A stretch of DNA of 64,000 nucleotides from Sipunculus nudus (Eukaryota; Annelida; Sipuncula; Golfingiida; Sipunculidae). The translations under genes were made by a program, and so were the position numbers. Below are positions 45,001 through 57,000 of this stretch, piece after piece; positions within the stretch are counted from its first letter, which is position 1, and each line of letters starts with the position of its first letter. The notes beneath the pieces were generated by a model that did not search any database, was not told the origin of the DNA, and saw only the letters and a program-made list of their open reading frames with translations. Location: positions 40,799,676 to 40,863,675 of the forward strand of contig CM049311.1 of NCBI GenBank assembly GCA_026874595.1, in the 5' to 3' direction.

Positions 45001-48000
45001 TCATGGAATGCACATGTAGATTATATCACCTAGAAAGGAAATAACACCATATCATTTTTTCAAAGAAATATTCATAAATGTCCACTGAGGCAAAAAACCT
45101 ATACTACACTTGTAAGACCTGTATTAGAATATTCAACAAGTGTATGGGATTGCCATACTAAACATAGTATTGATAAATTAAAGGCAGTACAATGCCGAGC
45201 AGCAAGATTTATTTACGATGGCTATAGTAAGGAAAGCAGTGTTACATCAATGCTTAAAGACTTAAATCTGGAACCCTTGAAGAGCTGAAGAACCAAGGCC
45301 AAGTGACTGATGATGTACAATATAACACATAACAGGGTTGGGTTTTATCCGGATAAAACTTGTTTAATCAAGGACAATAGATAAAACTTATCCGGTTTAA
45401 TCCAGTTTTATTCGGATTATACAGGATTAAACTGGATCAAACTAAGAATTGCCTTGTAAAATTTAATTAAATTAACATAAATGCTTATCTGACTAAATAA
45501 GTTCAATGGTATATTTAACAATATTTAAGTTTCATATATCCAATTGGCAATTTCCTCCAGGTTCATGTTTCACTGTTGTCAGCACTCAGCAGCCACTGTA
45601 GCTTATGCTGAACACACAGAAGAATGAGGAGAAGTACACAAGCTTCTATGTAACTCTCCTGGCTAATAGTCAGTTTATCAATGGGATGTATCATCTTTAT
45701 AGCATCATCCTCAGCCATTAAATATTTACTTATAGTCAAAGGACAGGCTTACAGGATGACTTTTGCAGCCCAATTGTCAACAACTTATAAGAGTCTCATG
45801 GAGAAGGATGCCTGAAAGACTTTGATCCAATGGAGTTTTCTCCTCTCAGGCTGTCACGACTGGCTGGTTGTCAATAGGAAGCCCACTGTTGCTGCTTGTG
45901 TAAACATGCCTAAAAAATTCCAGGGGTGAAAAGACAATCACCTTACTACCATTCAGAGAAACCAACTTTGGCCAGATAGCTTTTTCAAGCATTTTATCAT
46001 TTGCATCTGAGAAGTCTCTCCCTCACAATTATAGGCAGCTGATATAACTGTATATCTTAAGTCATTTATGCAATATATGACTGGATTATGTACATCTCTC
46101 TCAGTTGTAAGAATAGATGTTTATCTGTGAATATATGATATTCTATGGTACAACTGATTGTTAAACAAAACGTGTGAACTGCAGTTGTTTAGCTTTTTTA
46201 TAGTGTAATGCACAAAAAGGTGATTATGTTTTAATAAGTCAAAATCATACTGACCTCTCTGAAGAAGAGAAATAATTTCAAGTTTCCAAATTATAATTGA
46301 GATCATGGTATCACTATCTGAGACAAAAAATGTGTTTAATGAATAACTGTATGGTCACATACTAATTCAGATAGCTAGACACAAATGATTCTTATTAGAA
46401 TTATATTATTGTACTGTGGAATGCTAAACTTATATAAAATGTCTACTTAACAGACAGTATACACCCTAACTTTGGATAAAACTTGATAAAAGATCCGGAT
46501 TTATCCAGTTTTATCCAGTGGATTAAACCAGCTGCGGATAAAACTGCCAACCCTGACACATAATCAAATAGCCATTCCAACAATGTCGGCTGCCAGACTT
46601 AACAGACCCCAGGCCTTGCACGGCTGACAATTTGCTTTACGGTTGCTGATATTACAAGCTTTGTTACTGTCTAGTTATATAAATGCACACTAATATAATA
46701 TAATGTATTTAAATTAAAGTAATGATATTACAGACCTTACTTCAGCATCTTTTATTCTGGTCACTTCACTATTATATCATGATTGCCAATATTTTCAAAA
46801 CTCCATATATTTGAACCTTTATTGTACACAGTGCATCACTGTTAAAGGTTAAGCATACATGAAGCAGTTATTAAATATCAAATATAAAAAAAAAACAGCA
46901 AGATTAAATTGTGAACTTGGAAATTGAAAACTGCTACATGCAGCATCACATTTGCTTGTATTATTAGGGAAACCTGTGAGCTTATGCGATGGTGCAGCGT
47001 CATACCCTGTGTGTATGTTAACCCATACTATCTGGAAAATGACAGGAGCTAGCATCACCAAACTTTATGCAAAAAATCAGTCATCTGAAAAACTCTATCA
47101 GATTTTTTTTAATTTTTGGCTATCTGTATTACTTAGATTTTATAGGAGAAAAGCTTAAAAACTTTTAAAAATCTTCTTCTCTGAAACCATTCAGCCTAAA
47201 TGTCCAATATTTCACAGAAATAATCCCAGAAACAATCTCTCTCAAATTGTTTGAATGGTTCCAGTTTGGTGATTTTTGGCCAAGGTACAGGAAGTTGAAC
47301 TTAGTCATCTGTCCAAAAAATAGCATACTAAAATTTAAATCTCAGAAAAGGCTGGAGCTATCATCACCAAATTTTATGCCAATGTTGGTCACATGAGACA
47401 TATTTGAAATTGAGGTATTGGTGGCGCCACCTGCATCAGCCTTTTGTGTACGGGGGGATCATCAGTGCCTGTATCATACTGAGGGCTACAAAAAAATTCT
47501 TCTCTGAAACCATATGGCCAAATTGTTTAATTTCGCACAGAAATGATCCTTGGGTAGTGCTTTCTGAAGTTTGTTCAAATGGTCTCAGTTCAGTGACTTT
47601 TGGCTGAGTTATGGGAAGCTGAATTTAGCCATATGCCATTACAGCCAATTTTAGCTCAGTGGCTACAAAGATCTACTCATAAACCACTGGGCCAAATTCT
47701 TAAATCTCACACATTAATTATCCTCAGGTATTGATACTTCAATTTAATTCAGATGGTTTTGGTTAAGTGCTTTTTGGCAGATTTCAAGAAGCTGAACATA
47801 ACCAGTTTGCTACATATCTTCCTATATGAGTTATAAACCTGCAATACTTTTTCGACTGACACCACGGTTTAATATTTTACAAGAATAATCCCAGCAGTAA
47901 TTCTTATAATAATTATCTTTAATGGTTTCACATGAATGATTTTTAGCTGAATTATGGAGATTGAATTGAGTCATTTTACCATATATGTTGGCTGTGTGAA

Positions 48001-51000
48001 GCAGTTACATCTAGCCTGGCACCAGTTTGTCAGAATCTATCACATCATGCCCCTAGACATTAAGGTTAGTGGTTAAATAGCTTGGCAGACTGCCATCTCA
48101 GATTTGGCAACAGGCCAAAGGTCAGCCTGGATTTATTTATAGCTTTGGTGGACTGGCAACTGTATCAGATTAGGCAACAGGTCAAGAGTTCACTCAGTGC
48201 AGCCAGGCATAGGTCAAGAGTTCACTCTGTGCAGTAGCTGCGTTCTATATAATTATAGCTCTGGCAGACTGCCCACTGTATCAGATTTGGCACCAAAGGT
48301 CAGTCTGGATCTATTTATAGCTTTGGCAAACTGCCAACTGTGTCAGATTATGCAACAGGTCAAGAGTTCACTCAGTGCAGCCAGGTACAGGTCAGAAGTT
48401 CACTCAGTCTAGCCAGGGGCAGGTCAAGAACTCACTGAGTGCAGTAGCTTGAGCCAGCAATTTGTCTCAGTTCACTCAGGGCAACGGCCTTTCTCACCTA
48501 GGCCTGGTCAGCCCAGAGCATCAAACTCAAGAGAAGTTTGATGTATTGGCCTGATATTTTGACCTGTCAATGCATCTTTGATGGCTTTCTTGTTCACAAG
48601 ACAGGTGTCGCCAAGTATAATGACTTTTGCACAGTAGATGTGCCTGTTTATTTTTCCATAGGGATTTGATATATCAGCCTGAAATTGGGAATTTTCTACA
48701 AATCATAAAGCTTTGTCATATACAAGACTGATGGCGCCACCTACAATAATTTTTGCACAGTGAATGTCCCTGCTTTTTTCTCAGAAGGGGATATCGGCCT
48801 GTCATTGGGCATATGTATACATCTCTGATACCTTCATGTGTAAGAGACATGTAGGCCTACTTCAGGCTACTTGAAAAGTAATGGCCCTGCATTGAAGCAT
48901 TATACCTGGTGTATAAACCATTGCACAGGTTCGCACTAGGCCTGAAGGCCTTGTTTGATCATATATAAGATCTGAGCGTTGTGACCAATGGGTCCTTGTT
49001 CCTCTTCTAAATGTGTTTCAAACTGAAATTTACTACACACATTTCCAGAACTGTGAAATCACTTCACATTCATGGAAACAGTAATAATATTTATATTTTG
49101 CATTTGCTTTAATTTAACAAATTCAGCTGTGCGCCTTGACCCATGAGTCCCTTGCTTGATTATGATCTCAGGTCTACCTATTAATGTTGTATGGAATTCT
49201 CTACAGAGCTTGTTGCATCATCCAATGCAAAAACTACTGTTACATCTATATATTTGACAGGTTGATAAGAAAGACCTGGGACAGGAAGTCCAAGAGATGG
49301 CATTAGTAATCTGTAATTGTGGGACCATATTAACTAATCCAATCTTTCTGGTTTATTGTAGGCAGCAGTACTAACAGGATGTAATCAACACCAGCACCTC
49401 AAATAAAGCATGGAAGGTATTACAGCACCTCACTCACTATGTTAACAACTTTCTTGCCAGTCTGTTCTCACACAGCATGGAAGGTATCACAGCACCTCAC
49501 TCACTACGTTAACAACTTTCTTGCTAGTCTGTTCTCACACAGCATGGAAGGTATTACAGCACCTCGCTAACTATGTTAACAACTTTCTTGCCAGTCTGCT
49601 CTCACACAGCATGGAATGTATTACAGCACCTCACTTATGTTTACAACTTTATTGCCAGTCTACTCTCAGACAGCATGAAAGGTATTACAGCACCTCCCTA
49701 TGTTAACAACTTCTTGCCAGTCTGCTCTCACACAGCATAGAAAGAATTACAGTACCTCACTTTGTTAACAACTTTCTTGAATGACCGCTCTTACACAATG
49801 TGGAAGGTATTATATCATCTCATTATGTAAACAGCTTTCTTACCAGTCCGCTCTCACACAAGGTGTAAGGTATAACAGCACCTCACTGTATTCACAACTT
49901 TCATGCCAGTCTACTTTCACAATGTGAAAGGTATAACAGCACCTCACTATATTTACAACTTTCATGCCAGTCCGCTCTCATAAAACTTGGAAGGTATTAC
50001 AGCACCTCACTATGTAAATAGCTTTCTTGCCAGTCTGCTATCACATACATCATGGAAGGTATTACAGTATCTCGCTATTTTAACAACTTTCATGTTTGTC
50101 TGTTCACACACAGCATGGAAGGTATTACAGCACCTCACTTTGTTAACAGCTATCTTGCCAATCCACTCTCACACAGCATGGAGGGTATAACAGCACCTCA
50201 CTATGTTAACAACTTTCATGCCAGTCCCCTCTCACACAACGTGGAAGACCTGTATAACAGCACCTCACTATGTTAACAGCTTTTTTTCCAGTCCGCTCTC
50301 ACACCAAGTGGGAGACCTGTATTACACATACATATATGGTAATTTTAAACTAGTCAATGCAAATTGGAGTAAAATAAAAACTTGAGGTTTCTCTTAACCT
50401 TTCTGCAAACAATATGATTAATCTGCTCATTGCACTAATAACACTACCTCAGGATTAAGTACATGTTTGCATACTTGGTACTTGTACTCAGGTTCAAAAC
50501 TTTAAGTACTTGCTTTGAGCATGTACTTCTCATACATGTACTTGAAAAATGGTCAACTTCTTTTCAAATACTGTAATTGTCAGGTATTTTTTCAGGGAGG
50601 ATCACACCTAATATATATTCCATTGCACAGGTTTTCACTAGGCCCTTAGGCCTTGTTCAGGTTCTGTGTGTTGTTAATATGTGTTCAGGTATGGAAGTGT
50701 GGAAATGTCTATTTGTAAATATAAATATGGGCATAAAAGGAAGTGTCCACAGTTGTGGGTTCAGTTGAGAATGGATTTTCCACAACAGAAAAGAATCCAC
50801 AAGTAGGTTAACTTTCTAGGCAGCAAGTAATCACAATCACAGCTTTTATTATAAGCTCAAGGAGTCAGGTATCACCTATATATGTGGACATATTTGGTGG
50901 TTATGAGTTTTAGTACACTTGATATTGTAGGAGGAAGGAAAAAGTTCCTCTACACGGGACCGAGACGACGTAATCAGAATGAGGATGAAGAGGAAGACCA

Positions 51001-54000
51001 GTGGGATTTTAGTGGCTGCACATCATCCCCAGAACGCCAGGATAACAAAGGTCAGCATCACATGGAGTTTATTGAAATATTTAACATTTTTAGCTTAGCT
51101 GACTGTAGGTCATCTGAGCTGTTTTGATGGTCCTTTTTCTGCAGCTGTATGTGTATCTGACATAAGTTTGTCTATCTGTTAGATTGACACAATTTAACAC
51201 CATTGGTCCTACTTTTTAGCGAACCTGCGACTTTATGAGATGGTGTGGAGTCGTATGTCATCTGTTGTCCGTTGTACGTCGTCTGTACGTTAACCCATAC
51301 TATCTTGAAAACGGCAAGAGTAAGCATCACGAAATTTTATGCAAAAAATTAGTCATCTAAAAAACTATCGGATTTTGCTTATTTTTTGGCTAACTGCATT
51401 TTCTTAGATTTTATTGGGAAAAAGCTAAAAAAGCTTTAAAAATCTTCATCTCCGAAACTGTTCAGCCAAAATGTCCAATATTTCACAGAAATGATTCCTT
51501 GAACAATCTTTCTCAAGTTTGTTTGAATAGTTTAAGTTCGGGGATTTTTAGCCAAGTTACAGAAAGTTGAACTTAGTCATCTGTCCAAAAAATCATAGTA
51601 AAATTACAATCTCAGAAAAGGCTGGTGCTATCATCACCAAATTTTATGCCAATGTTGGTCACATGAGTCATATCTGAAATTGAGGTATTGGTGGTGCCAC
51701 CTGCATCGGCCTTTTTTCGTACGGGGGTCATCAGTGCCCTTATCATACTGACGGCTACAAAAAACTTCTTCTCTGAAACCATATAGCCAAATTGTTTAAT
51801 ATGGCACAGAAATGATCCTTGGGTAGTGCTTTCTGAAGTTTGTTCAAATGGTCTCAGTTCAGTGACTTTTGCCCAAGTATGGGAAGCTGAATTTAGTCAT
51901 ATGCCATAACATCCCACTTTAGCTGAGTGGCTACAAAGATCTTCTTCTCAAAAACCACTTGGCCAAATTCTTAAATCTCACACATTAATTATCCTTAGAT
52001 GTTGATAATTCAAGTTTGTTCAAATGGTTTTGGTTTAGTGATTTTTGGCTGAGTTGTGAGAAGCTTAACTTAGCCATTTTGCTGTATTGCCCATATGAGT
52101 TATAAACCTGTAAAACGTTTTTTGACCAAGGCCACTGAGGCAAATTTGTTTAATATTTTACAAGAACAATCCCCTGAATAATTCTTATAATAATTGTCTT
52201 TTATGGTACCAAAGAATGAATTTCGGCTGAATTATAAAGATTGAATTGAGTCATTTTTCCATATATGTAAGCTGTGTGAAGCAGATACATCTAGCCCGGG
52301 ACCTGTTTATCAGCATCCATCATGCCTCTAGACATTTAGATTTCAGGTTATCTATGGTTAATATTGACAAGAATGTGTTTTAAAGCTTTTAAAAAATGTA
52401 GATTTATGATTTTAGATATTCCTCATGCCAGGCAATGTTTACAATCACAGGTATACAGCTCTCTGTGGGTATATAAAGACGCTGTACATGGATTATGAAT
52501 AATAGGTTTCCATACTCAACTTAATTCTAGATTTTGCAAGCAGTGAGATGTATCTGTATTATAATTTTGCATTCAATATGCATCTGTAGTAATTTTTAGT
52601 GAACCCGTGAGCTAATGCGATGATGTGGCGGCATTCGCCATCTGTACATTAACCCATACTATTTAAAAAACGACTGGAGCTAGCATCATGAAATTTAATG
52701 CAAAAAATTAGCCATCTGAAAAACTCTGTATTTTCTTAGATTTTATAGAGAAAAAGGTAAAAACCCTTTAAAAATCTTCTCCTCCGAAACGGTACAGCCA
52801 AATTGTTCAATATTTCACAGAAATAATCTTTTATACCATCTCTCTCAAGTTTGTTTGAATGGTTCAAGTTCAGTGAATTATTGCCGAGTATCAGGAAGTT
52901 GAACTTAGTCATTCGGCAAATAAAAGCGTACTAAAATACAATCTCAGAAAAGGCTGGAGCTATCATCACCAAATTTTATGCCAGTGTTGGTCACATGGGT
53001 CATATATGAAATTCAGGTATTGGTGGCGCCACCTGCATTGACCTTTTTTTGTACGGGGGTCATTGGTCATCTGTACATTAACCCATAATTTCTAAGGAAT
53101 GGCAGGAGCTACCATCCCCAGATTTTATGCAATAATTTGTCACATATCAAATGTGGGATTCAGCTTATTTTTTTGCATTCTGTGTTTACTTAGATTTTAT
53201 AGGGGAAAAGCTGAAAAACCTTTAAAAGTCTTCTTCTTTTAAACGGTCCAGCCAAATTGTTCAATATTTTACAGAAATGATCCCAGAGGCAAGCCCTCTC
53301 AAGTTTGTTCAAATGGTTTGCATTTGATGAATTTTAGTGGAGTTACATGAATTTGAACAGTCATTTGGCCAAGTAAGCATACTGACATAGTAATCTCAGA
53401 AATGACAGAAGCTAGCATTACCAAGTATTGTGCAAATGTTGGTCACATGACTCATATTTGAAGTTGCAGATTTTGTGGTGCCACCTACATTGACTGTTTT
53501 TTTATGGGCAAAAATCTCATAATTTTATCCCCTTTCAGCTTAAAATGTGTATGATGAAACTGTCAAGTTGAATCGTTCAATTTTTCAAAAGAATTATCCT
53601 AGGACATGGTTCTTTGAATCATATCAGAAAAGCTTTTGTTGGTCTTATGGCCATTATTATGTCTATTTCAAACTGAGGACTGCAAAACTGTTCTTCTACA
53701 AAATTATTGTTTTAATTATAACTTCTGTAACATTGCACAAAAATTATTCTTAGGTTGCCTTTGTTCAAGTTTACTTGAATGATTTTTGGCAGAATTCTTG
53801 GACCTTTAACAATGAAAGAACTGCATCTTTTATTATTCTAGATATTTTGATAAAACTTTTATGAATATGTCCGCTTGAAAAAAAAAGCATTTTAGCCAAA
53901 GTCTTTCAGTATGTGTAAACAGATTCACCAACTCTCCAGGATTGTGTCTGTATCTTTAAATAGGTTGAGAAACTGCCAACTGTTTCAGTTTTTTCAACAG

Positions 54001-57000
54001 ATTAAGAGTTCATTCAGTGCTGCCAGATTTAGGTCAAGAGTTCAATCAGTGCAGCCAAGCACAAGGCATGTGATCACCTCATGAGCGACATGTGAACACC
54101 TCATGGGTACCATGTGATCACCTCATGGGTGTCATGCCCCTCAGGGCAGGGCCGCTGCATGAGCTTATGCAATAATGTGGCTACTTTTTCAGACTTGGCA
54201 ACAGGCTAGAAGTCAGTCTCGATCTATTTATAGCTTTGGCAGACTGCCAACTGTGTCAGATTATGAAACAGGTCAAAAGTTCACTCAGTCTAGCCAGGTG
54301 CAAGTCATGAGTTCTCTCAGTTCAGTAGCCTGAGCCAGCAAATTTGTCACAGTTCACTCGGGGCAACTGCCTTTCTCACCTAAGCCTGGTCAGCCCCATG
54401 CATCAGACTCAAAGTAATTTTGTTGTATTGGCCTGATATTTTGACCTGTCTATGTGTCTTTGATGGCTTTCTCGTTCACAAGAAAGGTGTCGCCAGATAC
54501 GATGACTTTTGCACAGTGTATGTGCCTGCTTATTTCTACAGAGGAATTTGATATATCAGCCTGAAATTAGGCATATATATATACATATTGAATAGCTTTG
54601 TTGTATACAAGACTGATGGTGCCAGCTATAATCATTTTTGTGTTGTGTCCAACCATGCCCGAATTTCAGCATTGATGTTTGTGTAATTGTTTCTTATTCA
54701 AAATGTTTAGTACTTGCATTGTTCATATACATTAGAAGTAATGGTCCAGCATTGAAGCATTATACCTGGTGTATTTCCCACTGCACAGGTTCGCATTAGG
54801 CTTGTAGGCCTTGTTTGAAAGCCAAATTACTGTTCTGCCAAACCCAGTACAAGGTCACCATGACTTGGTTCCTTTGAGAAAATTAAATTAAAACCTATGC
54901 TGTGCATCAAAACCTTTCAAAATTTTTCTAAGACTGCCTTTTGTCAAAACCACTGCTGATATTTTGTTGACCCTCAGAACAGGGGACATTGATTTGGGTT
55001 TGTCTGTCTGTCCTTCTATCTGCCTATCCATCTATCAGGTTTTCATTTCCATGCAATAACTTCCCTAAATATTATCCGATTCAAATTTGGGTCACTGATT
55101 GCTCTCATGCATACCTTGGATTGAATTGGATTTTGAGTGTCTGTCTGAAAATTTATTCCCACTAGCTCCAAAACAAAAAAAATAAATAAAATTTTGTCCC
55201 ACTTCACACCAAAAATTATGGCATGTGGAGACATATGAGGGCCATGAAAACTAAAACACATCCACTATGACATGTGGAGACATCTTCAGGCCAAAATAAA
55301 AACTAAAACAAAAACTGAGAAATGAGAAGGCAAGCATTAACAACAACAAGAGGCACAAGCGGAGGACTTAAATTCCATGAATTTGCCTGTTCACATATAG
55401 TATAAAGGTTCTCTTAAATACAATGCAACATGTGAAATAAGACCACCCATGGGACTAGCCGAAAGTGAATGTTTTTGGTTCACCTTTCACCCAAGGATGG
55501 TCTTAATATCTCATTAATATCTCATTATAGTCCATCCAAAAACCCTTGTCCACATGTTTTTTTAATGATAATTATTTTAAGAATATTCTTTAAAAATGCC
55601 CTTTGGTCTAAAGCAGATATACAGATATTTTGATGATTTGTGTAATGTGGTAATATATCATGTAAGTAGTATTTAATAAGTGACTCTTTTGAGTTATTTA
55701 TGCTGATGGACTGTGGATGGCATTTTCCCAGCATGCAGGACAGTACATTCCTTTATGGTACACGTTCCATGTTTATGGCTGCATATATGGTGTTTGTTAG
55801 ACATTGGCTGTTTTATCTGTTAGACTCAAATCAGACTCAAATTTTTAAAAAGTTCTACCTACAATTTCGAAATTGAACATAGGTTTACATGATCCTAAGT
55901 TCTCAAACCAAACCTGAAACCAGGTCACTGTTACTTGGACAACATTGACATCACAAAGTTATCACAATGCTTGGCTGTGTGTGACCTTCTATCAGTCAAC
56001 AGTTTGCCTAGCTTGTTTATTATCAGTTTGTTAGTGATGAAAAAGTCTTAAACTCTGCATGTAACCTGTTTTGTCATATTTTAGATTATTTGTCTCATAC
56101 AAAATCAATGAAAAGTAGGGCATTAGTTTTAGCTCATCTGAGCTATAGCAATTACTCTTTGTCCATCGTCCATCCTCTGTCTGTCCATCAGTCTGTCAGT
56201 TGACAGGGCACAAATAGTAACCACTGGAGCTATATAAAAAAAAAACCTCTTTTCCAAAGGCTAAATTTTTTTTTAACCCTTATAGACAGCTTAGCGTCAT
56301 GACTCGTGTCCCTTGTTTTTTCTGCCAAATAAATGTTGTTGTCCAGATTTCTTATTAAATTTACTCTGTTTTAAGTTTATCCAAGGTTTGAGAAATATTT
56401 TCAGCAACTGATGTAGACCTTGATGATGTGTGGAGCATCAAAAAGAATGTTGTGATACCCCAACAGAAAGCAAAACAGATACAGCCAGACGTTGATCCCT
56501 ACCAGCTACAGTCAAACAGAGGCTTCTACTCCAGGCACGCTGGGTCATCAGGTAGGTTAGTGGGCACCTCTGCCTGACAACTCTCATCTCATGTTGACTT
56601 CCTGTCAAGATTTAGATGATCTCAATTTTTATCTCAGCCGCAGACTAGAAGTTGACTGAGCTAAAGTGACTGGCCTTTGTCAATTGGCTGTCTATCTGTT
56701 AGACTCTCAAATTATTAAAATCTTTGACCTTCAATTATGAAATTCAACATAGGTTAAAATGTTCCTAAGTTCTCTAACCAAACCTGAAACAGGGTCACTG
56801 TTACTTGGGCCCTTCTAGAAATTATGCAAAACCTCCCTTTTCCATTTAAAATTAATTGTTACACTTCATGACTGCCTAATATCAAAACCACTGGTGATGT
56901 TTTCATATTTGCAACTTGATATTTCCTTTTTAGCTCAGCTGACCAAAAGTCAACTGAGCCAGAGTAATTGGTCATCTTCCATCATCCATCTGTCTATCTG

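Larger units (their letters stand above)
43810..46690 (+). pseudogene. Non-LTR retrotransposon reverse transcriptase (CR1/jockey type), decayed and interrupted twice
   Basis: Fragments in several frames follow the usual order: LLKHLHPHKAGGRDNIS (43915-43965), NYRP-like motif (about 44118), CCKILEHIIHSSIMSHM (44293-44343), QHGLRKSRSCKSQLI, VDFSKAFNKVPHRRL (44475-44520, catalytic Asp present), FADDSIVYRKI (44741-44773, the polymerase FADD box), FNPDKCEVLQVT, LVRPVLEYSTSVWD and LKAVQCRAARFIYD. Internal stops and at least four frame changes make it non-functional. Two DNA elements are inserted (44148-44283 and 45333-46555). It lies in intron 1 of the five-exon gene, same strand. Confidence 0.85.

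Noticed and set aside
51167-51215. Exon 2 of the five-exon gene read in the second open frame
   Set aside because: The alternative frame across 50931-51050 (EEGKSSSTRDRDD...) does not match the phase of exon 1 or exon 3, whereas the chosen frame fits all junctions.
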